The translations under genes and the position numbers were made by a program. A model generated the notes under the pieces. It was given only the letters and a program-made list of their open reading frames with translations. It was not told the origin of the DNA and did no database searches. DNA of 64,000 bases from Shinella sp. (GTDB lineage Bacteria > Pseudomonadota > Alphaproteobacteria > Rhizobiales > Rhizobiaceae): contig QFQX01000007.1 in assembly GCA_003248775.1 (NCBI GenBank), positions 1 to 64,000 on the forward strand, in the 5' to 3' direction. Each line of letters starts with the position of its first letter. Position 1 is the first letter of the stretch. Below are positions 9,030-16,931 of the stretch, piece after piece.

Positions 9030-9920
9030 ATGTCCATTTCTCGCATCGCCAAGTCGCTCCTCGTCTCTGCCGCTTTCACCATGGCCGCAGTCGCAGCGCA
9101 GGCGGAAGGCATCGGCGCTTCGCTGCTGACGCAGCAGCATCCGTTCTATAACGAGCTGGCCAAGGCCATCACCGAAGAGGCGAAAGCCAAGAACGTCAAG
9201 CTCGAGATCGCGATCGCCAATCAGGACCTGAACAAGCAGCTGGCCGACATCGAAGACTTCATCGTCAAGGGCGTCGACGTCATCATCATGTCGCCGGTCG
9301 ACAGCAAGGGCGCTCTCGCCGCCGTCAAGCGCGCTGAAGCGGCCGGCATCAAGGTCATCACCGTCGACGTTCCGGTCGAAGGCACCCAGGTTGCCTCCTA
9401 CATCGGCACCGACAACTATGCAGGCGGCGTCAAGGCCGGCGAACTGATGGCCGAACAGCTCGGCGGCAAGGGCAACGTCGCCATCATCGACTACCCGCTG
9501 GTGCAGTCGGTGGTGAACCGCGTCAACGGCTTCAAGGAAGCCATTGCCAAGTTCCCCGACATCAAGATCGTTTCGATCCAGACCGGCATCACCCGCGCTG
9601 AAGCTCTGGCCGTTGCCCAGAACATGCTGCAGGCCAACCCGGATATCGCCGGCATCTTCGGCTTCGGCGACGACGCAGCGCTTGCTGCCGCCGTTGCGGT
9701 CAAGTCGGCAGGCCTGACCGGCAAGGTCAAGGTCATCGGCTTCGACGGCATGCCGGAAGCAATCGCCGCCGTAGACAATGACCCGGATATGGTCGGCGTC
9801 ATCCAGCAGTTCCCGGACCAGATGGGCAAGCTCGCCGTCGACAGCGCCGTGAAGCTCGTTGCCGGCGAAAGCATCCCGGCCGACCAGCCGATCGTTCCTG
9901 GCGTCTACGTCAAGAAGTAA
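9030..9920 (+). CDS. Periplasmic sugar-binding protein, ribose/CUT2 type
   Basis: A secreted receptor of 296 residues. Signal peptide: MSISRIAKSLLVSAAFT, cut near AAQAEG. The periplasmic-binding-protein-4 fold shows as IGASLLTQQHPFYNELA, then GVDVIIMSPVDSKG, YIGTDNYAGG and ILGFGDDAAL-like FGFGDDAALA. The start at 9030 is set by an ideal GGGAGGA site; longer frames from 8940 lack one. First gene of a plus-strand operon with a CUT2 ATPase, permease, PfkB kinase and GatZ-like protein. Ligand is probably a sugar or polyol such as tagatose, galactitol or altritol, judged only from those enzymes. Confidence 0.92.
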   Translation: MSISRIAKSLLVSAAFTMAAVAAQAEGIGASLLTQQHPFYNELAKAITEEAKAKNVKLEIAIANQDLNKQLADIEDFIVKGVDVIIMSPVDSKGALAAVKRAEAAGIKVITVDVPVEGTQVASYIGTDNYAGGVKAGELMAEQLGGKGNVAIIDYPLVQSVVNRVNGFKEAIAKFPDIKIVSIQTGITRAEALAVAQNMLQANPDIAGIFGFGDDAALAAAVAVKSAGLTGKVKVIGFDGMPEAIAAVDNDPDMVGVIQQFPDQMGKLAVDSAVKLVAGESIPADQPIVPGVYVKK

Positions 9921-9982
9921 CTTCCATAAAGATGCCTCCCAAGGCACCTTGTCCCTTCGGGGGCAGGGACCGCTCCGCAGCC

Positions 9983-10010
9983 GGCGGCTCGAACTCCTTT
10001 TCGAGCCGCC
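9983..10010 (+). terminator. Intercistronic hairpin after the sugar-binding-protein gene
   Basis: A perfect 10-bp stem, GGCGGCTCGA (9983-9992) and TCGAGCCGCC (10001-10010), with an 8-base loop. No U-run follows, so it probably stabilises the upstream mRNA end and limits read-through into the ATPase gene, giving more binding protein than membrane parts. Confidence 0.65.
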
Positions 10011-10037
10011 GCGCGCAACGATGCGAAGGGTGATGCC

Positions 10038-11555
10038 ATGCCTGCCACCGGCAATGATGCCATCCTTGAAATCAAGGATGTGACCAAGGTTTTCGGCGCT
10101 GTAACCGCGCTCAAGAACATGCAGTTGAAAGTCCGGCCCGGACGGGTTCACACGATCCTGGGCGAAAACGGCGCTGGAAAATCGACACTGATGAAGATCC
10201 TCGCGGGGGTCTATCAGGTCACCTCCGGAGAGATCACGCTCGGCGGCCAGCCCTATGCGCCGGCCAATCCGCAGGAAGCGGCAAAGGCAGGGCTGACGAT
10301 CGTTTTCCAGGAACTCAGCCTCTGCAACAATCTCTCCGTCGCGGAAAACATTCTCGCAACCCGCGAACCGTCGAAAGCCGGCTTCATCAGCGACAGCGCG
10401 CTGACCCGCAAGGCGGAAGCCATCGTCGCGGACCTGAAGCTGCCGGTGTCGGTGAGCGACAAGGTCGGCGACCTGTCGATTGCGCAGCGCCAGCTGGTCG
10501 AGATCGCCAAGGGCCTCAGCGTCGATGCGAAGGTGGTCATCCTCGATGAACCCACGTCCTCGCTCAGCGACAGCGAAGCCGAGATCCTGTTCGACATCAT
10601 CGCGCGGCTGAAGGCGCGCGGCGTCGCCATCCTCTACATCTCGCACCGGATGGAAGAGATCATGCGGCTGAGCGACGACATTACCGTCGTGCGCGACGGC
10701 GCCTATATCACCACCCGCGAAAAGAACGACACCACCATCGACGAACTGATCGCGATGATGGTCGGCCGCGACATGCACGCGATCTATCCGCCCCGCGATG
10801 TGCCGGCTCCGGCGCTCACCGAAAAGCCGGTTCTGACCGTCAGCGGCCTCACGCGCACCGGCGAATTCGAGGACGTCTCCTTCGACGTGCGCTCCGGCGA
10901 AATCCTCGGCTTCTTCGGCCTCGTCGGCTCGGGCCGTTCCGAGGTGATGAACACCCTGTTCGGCATGGGTCACATCGCCGCCGGCACGATTGCGATCGAC
11001 GGTTCGGCGGTTTCCATTTCCTCGCCGATCGACGCCATCAACCGCGGCATCGGCTTCGTCACGGAAAACCGCAAGGAAGAGGGCCTCGTGCTCAGCCACA
11101 GCGTCGAGGCCAATATCTCGATGGTGGCGCTCGATAAATTCTCGGGCCTTCTCGGCTTCCTCAAGCGTCGCAGCGAACGCGATGCGGCGGATCAGGAAGT
11201 GAAGCGCCTCGCGATCAAGACGGCCTCGCTCGACACCATTGCCGGCACGCTCTCGGGCGGCAACCAGCAGAAGATCGTGCTGGCCAAATGGCTGCTGACC
11301 AGGCCGAAGATCCTGATCCTCGACGAACCGACGCGCGGCGTCGATGTCGGGGCCAAATATGAAATCTACAAGATCATCCGCCAGCTGGCGGCGGAGGGCA
11401 CGGCGATCCTGCTCATTTCCTCCGAACTCCCCGAGATCATCGGTATGAGCGATCGCGTTGCAGTCATGAGCGAAGGCCGCATGACCGCGACCGTATCCGG
11501 CGACCGGATTTCTCCCGAAAAAATCATGAGCTTTGCGACGGGAACAGTATCATGA
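10038..11555 (+). CDS. Sugar ABC transporter ATPase, RbsA/CUT2 type (two ABC domains)
   Basis: A 505-residue double ATPase of the CUT2 type. Domain 1 carries LGENGAGKSTLMK near residue 42 and VILDEPTSSLSD; domain 2 carries the degenerate P-loop FFGLVGSGRSEVM characteristic of RbsA, then LSGGNQQK and LILDEPTRGVD. It couples ATP hydrolysis to transport through the RbsC-like permease, whose start overlaps its stop by four bases (ATGA). It lies in the operon after the binding protein and hairpin. Confidence 0.94.
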   Translation: MPATGNDAILEIKDVTKVFGAVTALKNMQLKVRPGRVHTILGENGAGKSTLMKILAGVYQVTSGEITLGGQPYAPANPQEAAKAGLTIVFQELSLCNNLSVAENILATREPSKAGFISDSALTRKAEAIVADLKLPVSVSDKVGDLSIAQRQLVEIAKGLSVDAKVVILDEPTSSLSDSEAEILFDIIARLKARGVAILYISHRMEEIMRLSDDITVVRDGAYITTREKNDTTIDELIAMMVGRDMHAIYPPRDVPAPALTEKPVLTVSGLTRTGEFEDVSFDVRSGEILGFFGLVGSGRSEVMNTLFGMGHIAAGTIAIDGSAVSISSPIDAINRGIGFVTENRKEEGLVLSHSVEANISMVALDKFSGLLGFLKRRSERDAADQEVKRLAIKTASLDTIAGTLSGGNQQKIVLAKWLLTRPKILILDEPTRGVDVGAKYEIYKIIRQLAAEGTAILLISSELPEIIGMSDRVAVMSEGRMTATVSGDRISPEKIMSFATGTVS

Positions 11556-12514
11556 CCGACAAGACTGCAGCCAATGCTGCCCTTATGCGACTGATGAAAC
11601 AGTATGGCGGCATCTTCCTGTCGCTGATCGTGCTGTGCGTCATCTTCTCCGTCATGAACCCGCGTTTCATGTCGCTCGCCAACTTCCTCAACGTGCTGCA
11701 GCAGGTGGCCGTTATCGCGATTGCCGCGTTCGGCATGACCTGGGTCATCCTGCTCGGCGAGATCGACCTGTCGATCGGCTCGATCATCGCGCTCGCCGGC
11801 ATGGTCGCCGCCCAGTGTTTCGCCTTCGGTCTCGGCTTCCTGCCGACTTTCGCGCTGACACTTCTGGCCGGCGCGCTGCTCGGTTCCGTGAACGGCGTGC
11901 TGACAGCGAAATTCCTGCTGCCGTCCTTCATCGTCACGGTGGCGACGATGGGCATCTATCGCGGCCTCGTCAGCCTGCCGACCAATGGCGCGCCGGCCAT
12001 GATCACCGAGCCGACATGGACGGCCATCGGCACCCAGAGCTTCATCGGCATTCCGATCGTCATCTGGTTCGTCGCCGTGCTCTTCCTGTTCAACCATATC
12101 CTGCTCAGCAAGACCAAGTTCGGCCGCCGCGCCTATCTGACGGGCGGCAACCGCGAGGCAGCGCTTTATTCCGGCATCAATGTCGACCGCCTGAAGATCA
12201 TCATCTTCATGATCTCCGGCGTAATGGCGGCGATCTCCGGCGTGCTGCTCTCGTCGCGCCTGTTCTCGGCCCAGACCAATGCCGGCATGAGCTACGAGCT
12301 GGATGCGATCGCGGCAGCCGTTCTCGGCGGCACCAGCCTTGCCGGCGGCGTCGGCACCATGGTCGGCACGCTGATCGGCGCGCTCATCATCGGCGTGCTG
12401 AACAACGGCATGAACATGATGTCCGTCCCCTATTTCTACCAGCTCATCGTCAAGGGCCTGGTGATCCTCATCGCCGTCGGCCTCGACGTCCGCTCGAAGC
12501 GGGCAAAGCAGTAA
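11552..12514 (+). CDS. Sugar ABC transporter permease, RbsC/CUT2 type
   Basis: An inner-membrane permease of 320 residues with multiple hydrophobic helices and the family motifs FGMTWVILLGEIDLSIGSI and ALYSGINVDRLK, plus the AAAVLGGTSLAGG loop near the C-terminus. It is translationally coupled to the ATPase and is followed after 38 bases by the PfkB kinase gene, tying transport to phosphorylation. Confidence 0.94.
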   Translation: MTDKTAANAALMRLMKQYGGIFLSLIVLCVIFSVMNPRFMSLANFLNVLQQVAVIAIAAFGMTWVILLGEIDLSIGSIIALAGMVAAQCFAFGLGFLPTFALTLLAGALLGSVNGVLTAKFLLPSFIVTVATMGIYRGLVSLPTNGAPAMITEPTWTAIGTQSFIGIPIVIWFVAVLFLFNHILLSKTKFGRRAYLTGGNREAALYSGINVDRLKIIIFMISGVMAAISGVLLSSRLFSAQTNAGMSYELDAIAAAVLGGTSLAGGVGTMVGTLIGALIIGVLNNGMNMMSVPYFYQLIVKGLVILIAVGLDVRSKRAKQ

Positions 12515-12552
12515 TTCGCCGACAGTAAAAATCGAAAGCAAGCAGTCGTCCC

Positions 12553-13497
12553 ATGTCCAAGATCCTGACCATCGGCGAAATTCTCGTCGAGATCGTCGCC
12601 ACCAACCGCGGTAACGGCTTTCGCGAGGCGGTTCCCCTGATCGGCCCGTTCCCCTCCGGCGCGCCGGCGATCTTCATCGATCAGGTCGGCAAGCTCGGCC
12701 AGGAATGCGCCATCGTCTCGCGTGTCGGCGATGACGATTTCGGCTGGGTCAACATCAACCGGCTGACGGAAGACGGCGTCGACGTTTCCGGCATCGAGGT
12801 CGTTCCGCAGGGCACCACCGGCAGCGCCTTCGTCCGCTACCGCGAGGACGGCAGCCGCGCCTTCGTCTTCAACATCCGCCACAGCGCCTGCGGCACCATC
12901 GAGCTCTCCGAAAAGACGCTCGCGATGATCGACGGCTGCACGCACATGCATGTCATGGGCACGGCCCTTTATGCGCCGAGCGTGGTGAAGAGCATCCTGA
13001 CGGCTGTCGAGCGTATCAAGGCTGCCGGCGGCACGGTCTCCTTCGACCCGAACCTGCGGCCGGAAATCCTCGACAGCCCCGGCATGCGCGAGGCGCTGCA
13101 GACCGTGCTCGCCAAGACGGACCTGTTCATGCCGAGCGGCGAGGAACTCTTCCTGTTTGCCGAGGCGAAGACGGAAGACGCCGCCGTCGCCGAACTGCTT
13201 GGCCGAGGCATCAGGGCCATCGTCGTCAAGCGCGGCGACAAGGGCGCCAGCTATTTCGACAAGGACACGCGGCTCGATCTCGAAGGCTTCAAGGTCGAGG
13301 AAGTCGACCCCACCGGGGCCGGCGACTGCTTCGGCGCGACCTTCGTGACCTTCTGGCTGCAGGGCGCAAGCCCCGCCGAGGCGCTGCTTTACGCCAATGC
13401 TTCCGGTGCGCGCGCCGTCACCAAGGCCGGCCCGATGGAAGGCGCTTCCACCAGAGCCGAACTCGACACCCTCATCAAGACGCAAGGCAGGGCCTGA
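12553..13497 (+). CDS. PfkB-family carbohydrate kinase (possible tagatose kinase)
   Basis: A cytoplasmic ribokinase-fold kinase of 314 residues. The N-terminal glycine-rich segment LTIGEILVEI and the C-terminal signature DPTGAGDCFGATF, with the catalytic Asp, are clear. It would phosphorylate the imported sugar or ketose with ATP. It lies between the CUT2 permease and the GatZ-like gene, and its stop is one base from that start. In Agrobacterium a similar kinase/GatZ-homologue pair has been reported to handle D-tagatose (kinase, then 4-epimerisation to fructose 6-phosphate); applying it here is inference. Confidence 0.88.
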   Translation: MSKILTIGEILVEIVATNRGNGFREAVPLIGPFPSGAPAIFIDQVGKLGQECAIVSRVGDDDFGWVNINRLTEDGVDVSGIEVVPQGTTGSAFVRYREDGSRAFVFNIRHSACGTIELSEKTLAMIDGCTHMHVMGTALYAPSVVKSILTAVERIKAAGGTVSFDPNLRPEILDSPGMREALQTVLAKTDLFMPSGEELFLFAEAKTEDAAVAELLGRGIRAIVVKRGDKGASYFDKDTRLDLEGFKVEEVDPTGAGDCFGATFVTFWLQGASPAEALLYANASGARAVTKAGPMEGASTRAELDTLIKTQGRA

Positions 13498-13498
13498 C

Positions 13499-14779
13499 AT
13501 GCAGCAGAACTATCTTTCGGACATCGCAACCTGGCGTCAACGCGCCGGCTCCAAGGGTATCCCCTCGATCTGCTCGGCGCATCCGATGGTGATCGAGGCC
13601 TCCATGCTGCATGCGCTCGCCAAAGGCGAGCACCTGCTCGTCGAGGCCACCTGCAATCAGGTGAACCAGGACGGCGGCTATACCGGCATGACGCCCGCCG
13701 ACTTCCGCATCTTCGTCGAGAAGATCGCCGCAAAGACCGGCTTTCCGCTCGACAGGCTGATCCTCGGTGGCGACCATCTCGGCCCCAATCCGTGGAAGAA
13801 CCTGCCCGCCGATGAGGCCATGGCCAAGGCCTGCACGATGATCGACGCATTCGCCCGCGCAGGCTTCACCAAGCTTCACCTCGATACCAGCATGGGCTGC
13901 GCTGGCGAACCTGTCGCGCTTCCCGATGCCGTCACCGCCGAGCGTGCGGCGCGTCTTGCAAGCGTGGCCGAAGCGGCGCTTGCCGGCTCGGGCGGCGTGC
14001 AGCCGGTCTATATCGTCGGCACCGAGGTTCCGATCCCCGGCGGCGCGATGGAAGAACTCGACGTTCTGGAAGTCACGAAGCCCGAGGCCGCGCTGAAGAC
14101 GGTCGAAGTCCATCGCGAGGCCTTCGAGGCCGCCGGCGTCGTATCCGCCTTTTCCCGCGCCGTTGGCGCCGTCGTCCAGCCGGGCGTCGAATTCGGCAAC
14201 CACAACGTCATCGCCTACGAACCGGAAAAGGCCGCGGCACTCAGCGCCACGCTCTCCGGCATGCCGGGCATGGTGTTCGAGGCCCATTCCACCGATTACC
14301 AGACCCGGGACGCCCTGCGCCGGCTGGTGCTGGACGGCTTCTCCATCCTGAAGGTCGGCCCCGGCCTGACCTTTGCGCTGCGTGAGGCCTTCTACGGTCT
14401 CGACCGGGTCGCCGATTTCCTCTTCCCCGGCAAGCGCCGCGAAACCCTGCTGGAGACCGTCGAGCGGGTTCTGACCGCAGAGCCGAAGAACTGGGAAAAA
14501 TACTATCACGGCACGGCGGAAGAACAGCGCCTGCAGCGGCATTTCAGCTATAGCGACCGCATCCGCTACTACTGGCCGCATCCCGAAATCAACGCCGCCG
14601 TCAGCGAACTCTTCGCCATCCTCGACGGCGTCGAGATCCCCGAAACGCTGATCAGCCAGTATCTTCAGGCGAGCTATACGGCGGTCCGCCAGGGACGCGT
14701 AAAGCCTCGGGCAGAGGCGCTGGCGCTTGCCGCCGTCGACCACGTTCTGGAAGACTATTTCGAAGCCTGCCGCGCCTGA
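13499..14779 (+). CDS. GatZ/KbaZ-family protein (tagatose-bisphosphate aldolase subunit homologue, possible tagatose-6-phosphate epimerase)
   Basis: A 426-residue cytoplasmic protein of the GatZ/KbaZ family. Recognisable segments are SICSAHPMVIEASM, VEATCNQVNQDGGYTGM, LGGDHLGPNPWK, LHLDTSMGCAGE and VEFGNHNVI. In enterobacteria GatZ is an accessory to the GatY aldolase, but no GatY/KbaY gene lies nearby. Together with the PfkB kinase this fits the reported alternative role of rhizobial homologues as sugar-phosphate epimerases. I use ATG 13499, directly after the kinase stop; the longer frame from 13397 overlaps the kinase and lacks a site. Confidence 0.87.
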   Translation: MQQNYLSDIATWRQRAGSKGIPSICSAHPMVIEASMLHALAKGEHLLVEATCNQVNQDGGYTGMTPADFRIFVEKIAAKTGFPLDRLILGGDHLGPNPWKNLPADEAMAKACTMIDAFARAGFTKLHLDTSMGCAGEPVALPDAVTAERAARLASVAEAALAGSGGVQPVYIVGTEVPIPGGAMEELDVLEVTKPEAALKTVEVHREAFEAAGVVSAFSRAVGAVVQPGVEFGNHNVIAYEPEKAAALSATLSGMPGMVFEAHSTDYQTRDALRRLVLDGFSILKVGPGLTFALREAFYGLDRVADFLFPGKRRETLLETVERVLTAEPKNWEKYYHGTAEEQRLQRHFSYSDRIRYYWPHPEINAAVSELFAILDGVEIPETLISQYLQASYTAVRQGRVKPRAEALALAAVDHVLEDYFEACRA

Positions 14780-14784
14780 TGGAG

Positions 14785-14884
14785 CATGATCCGACCGGAG
14801 GGAAACGAAGATCGCTAAGGTCATGCTTAAAAAAAGAAAACCTTGGAGCGCCGATCTGATTCCATCCGATCGAAACGCGCTCTA
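14785..14884. repeat. Dispersed intergenic repeat, family A, copy 2
   Basis: This is a diverged copy of the element at position 1, starting CATGATCCGACCGGAG and ending with the imperfect palindrome GATCTGAT-TCC-ATCCGATC and CGCGCTCT. It fills the gap between the GatZ-like gene and the LacI regulator. Confidence 0.75.
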
Positions 14885-14944
14885 AGCTGCGGCTTGCAGC
14901 GAAGCGGAAGTTCTGGTTGAAACCTTGACCATATTTTAAATCGA

Positions 14945-16006
14945 TTGAGAAACGGGGTGAAAGCGGATTTGGCAGACAGGCTCATCAGGACCATGGAGGA
15001 CTTTGCCGAGTTTGTCGGATTGTCACGACCGACCGTCTCGAAGTATTTCAACGATCCGAGTTCGGTTCGCCGCAAGACGCGTGACCTGATCGAGACGGCG
15101 CTCAAGCAGAGCGGCTTCCGCCCCAACATGTTCGCCGTCAATCTCAACCGGCGGCGCAGCAATATCCTCGGAATCATCATTCCGAATTCGACCGACCCGT
15201 TCTACATGGCGCTGACGCGGCGGGTGGAACTGATCGCCAATGCCTCCGGCTTCCTCGCCTTCGTGCTGTCTTCCGATGGCAATGCAGAGATGGAGGCGCG
15301 TGCCATCGAGACGTTCAAGTCGATGAACGTCGCCGGCGCCATCATCGCCCCGCTCGGCGTGCAGTCGCATCACGAGACCTTGCGGGCGCTGGCCCAGTCC
15401 ATTCCGCTGATCTTCGTCGACTCGCCGCTCGACGACACGTCACCCTTCGTCGGCACCAACAACCGGCAGAGCTTCCAGCTGATAGTCGACTATCTATGTC
15501 GCTCGGGCGAGCCGCCCTGCTATCTCGGCATGCCGCCGGTCAACACCAATGCCAGCACCCGCGAAACGGCCTATATCGAGGCCATGTCGCAGCTGCGCAT
15601 GGAGCCGGTCGTGCTGCCGATCGCCAAGACCGCGGGCTGGGATTTCGAAAAATTCGGCTATGAGGAAACGCTGCGCATTCTGGAAAACGGCGGCTTCCCC
15701 ACGGGCACCGTTCTCTGCGCCAACGACCGCGTGGCCTTCGGCGCGATTGCCGCCGCCTATCATGCCGGCATCAAGGTCGGGCGCGGCCCGGACCGCGAGC
15801 TTCGCATCGCCGGCCATGACGACCATCCGCTGTCGCGATACGCCTGTCCACCCATCACCACGGTCGCCCAGAGCTACAACGACATCGGCCGCATCTCCAT
15901 GGAGCTTCTGCTACGCAAGCTCGGCGAGGAAGACGCCGGCTCGACCCCGGAGCATGACGAACAGGTCCTGCTCAACGCCGAAATCATCCTGCGTGAATCC
16001 GCCTGA
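14945..16006 (+). CDS. LacI-family transcriptional regulator
   Basis: A sugar-responsive DNA-binding protein of about 353 residues. The N-terminal helix-turn-helix reads EDFAEFVGLSRPTVSKYFND, with the hinge before NILGIIIPNSTDPFY. The C-terminal ligand domain matches periplasmic-binding folds (GAIIAPLG, FVDSPLDD, VLCANDRVAFGA). The annotated TTG start is uncertain; GTG 14957 or TTG 14969 are equally possible. It follows the sugar operon in the same direction and most probably represses it, with the inverted repeat at 8917-8938 a candidate operator. It is convergent with the YkuD-fold gene. Confidence 0.9.
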   Translation: MRNGVKADLADRLIRTMEDFAEFVGLSRPTVSKYFNDPSSVRRKTRDLIETALKQSGFRPNMFAVNLNRRRSNILGIIIPNSTDPFYMALTRRVELIANASGFLAFVLSSDGNAEMEARAIETFKSMNVAGAIIAPLGVQSHHETLRALAQSIPLIFVDSPLDDTSPFVGTNNRQSFQLIVDYLCRSGEPPCYLGMPPVNTNASTRETAYIEAMSQLRMEPVVLPIAKTAGWDFEKFGYEETLRILENGGFPTGTVLCANDRVAFGAIAAAYHAGIKVGRGPDRELRIAGHDDHPLSRYACPPITTVAQSYNDIGRISMELLLRKLGEEDAGSTPEHDEQVLLNAEIILRESA

Positions 16007-16027
16007 GCCGGCGGATACGGCGCACGC

Positions 16028-16543
16028 TCAGTCAGTATCGCTGAAGCAGAGCCTGACGGACGGTTCCGCCCGGGCCAGAAACTCCAGAAGGTCCTCGCGG
16101 GAAAGCGCTGCGCAGCCGGCCGTCGGCGAATAGTTCTCGCGCGCAAGATGCAGGAATATCGCGCTGCCGGCGCCCGGCACCACCGGATCGTCGTTATGAC
16201 CAAGCACCACGACGATGTCGTAGACCTCGTCTTCCCGCCACAGTTCCTCATGGCTTGCCGCGTAGGGAAGCCGGACCTTGCGGTTGTACTGCGGATCGGA
16301 AGGCGCGTCGCACCAGCCGTCGAGACGGTCGATGGGCGTGCAGGGTAGGGCGGTCGCGGGCCTTTCCATGCGGTCGGCGCGGTAATAGACATGCCGGATC
16401 GGCCAGCAGCCGACGGGGCTGACGCCATCGCCCTCGGTCTTTTCGAGATGAATGCCGCCGCGGCCGACGGCGCAACGCCAGCTCCGGTCGCCATGACGGG
16501 CCTCCCACAGCTCGTCGCCGGTCTTCTTCACGATCAGGTCCAC
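16028..16543 (-). CDS. YkuD-fold (L,D-transpeptidase family) protein, no signal peptide
   Basis: A 171-residue protein starting at GTG 16543, which has GGAAGGAAA eight bases upstream; the longer open frame to 16684 runs into repeat DNA. The YkuD active-site layout is present: GHNDDP near 116-121, His132 in AIFLHLA and Cys144 in TAGCAAL. L,D-transpeptidases cross-link peptidoglycan or attach proteins to it, but this protein lacks a visible signal peptide or membrane anchor, so its target or location is unclear. Convergent with the LacI gene, 21 bases away. Confidence 0.83.
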   Translation of the reverse strand: MDLIVKKTGDELWEARHGDRSWRCAVGRGGIHLEKTEGDGVSPVGCWPIRHVYYRADRMERPATALPCTPIDRLDGWCDAPSDPQYNRKVRLPYAASHEELWREDEVYDIVVVLGHNDDPVVPGAGSAIFLHLARENYSPTAGCAALSREDLLEFLARAEPSVRLCFSDTD

Positions 16544-16557
16544 GTTCTTTCCTTCCC

Positions 16558-16614
16558 TACAGCATATCGCGCAAAAGTGTGCAGCGATTTTGCGGCAACG
16601 ACATGCGATGAAAC
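16558..16614. repeat. Dispersed intergenic repeat, family B, copy 1
   Basis: The stretch beginning TACAGCATATCGCGCAAAAG and running through GATTTTGCGGCAACGACATGCG matches 57571-57675 closely. It lies directly upstream of the YkuD-fold gene and 35 bases from a family A copy. It is a second rhizobial repeat family; its start overlaps the leader of the gene at 16543. Confidence 0.75.
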
Positions 16615-16648
16615 AAGGACTTATACCAAAGATCACTGATGATGACCC

Positions 16649-16738
16649 ATCCGACCGGAGTGAAACGGGGATCGATAAGATCATGCTTCAAACAAAAGGG
16701 CTTGGAGTGCCGATCTGATTCCATCAGATCGAACAGCC
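16649..16738. repeat. Dispersed intergenic repeat, family A, copy 3
   Basis: This copy is nearly identical to copy 1 (1-92), including the segment ATCGATAAGAT and the palindrome GATCTGAT-TCC-ATCAGATC. With repeat B it fills most of the 388-base gap between the YkuD-fold gene (starts 16543) and the AraC gene (starts 16932). The remaining 190 bases hold the inverted pair CTGACAGATGG / CCATCTGTCAG around 16770-16797 (a short hairpin) and no gene. Confidence 0.78.
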
Positions 16739-16931
16739 CACAAACCATTGATCTGGTGGGGCGATTTGTCCTGACAGATGGGTACCATCTGTCAGGATCG
16801 CACCACTGGACAGAAAACCTCGCGGATCCCGCCCGAGGATCGGAAGCGGGCGTCGCATGCTTCAATCTGCCGATTGCAATCTGCGCACTTCCGGGCACAA
16901 TGCCGGCGGTATCTGGGAGGAGGATGCTCGA

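Noticed and set aside
8937..11099. 720-codon minus-strand open frame opposite the sugar-binding protein and ATPase genes
   Set aside because: The opposite strand carries two well-defined genes with ribosome sites; this frame has no recognisable domain.
16558..16738. Riboswitch upstream of the YkuD-fold gene
   Set aside because: The apparent conserved structure is explained by dispersed repeat families B and A, which recur in unrelated places.
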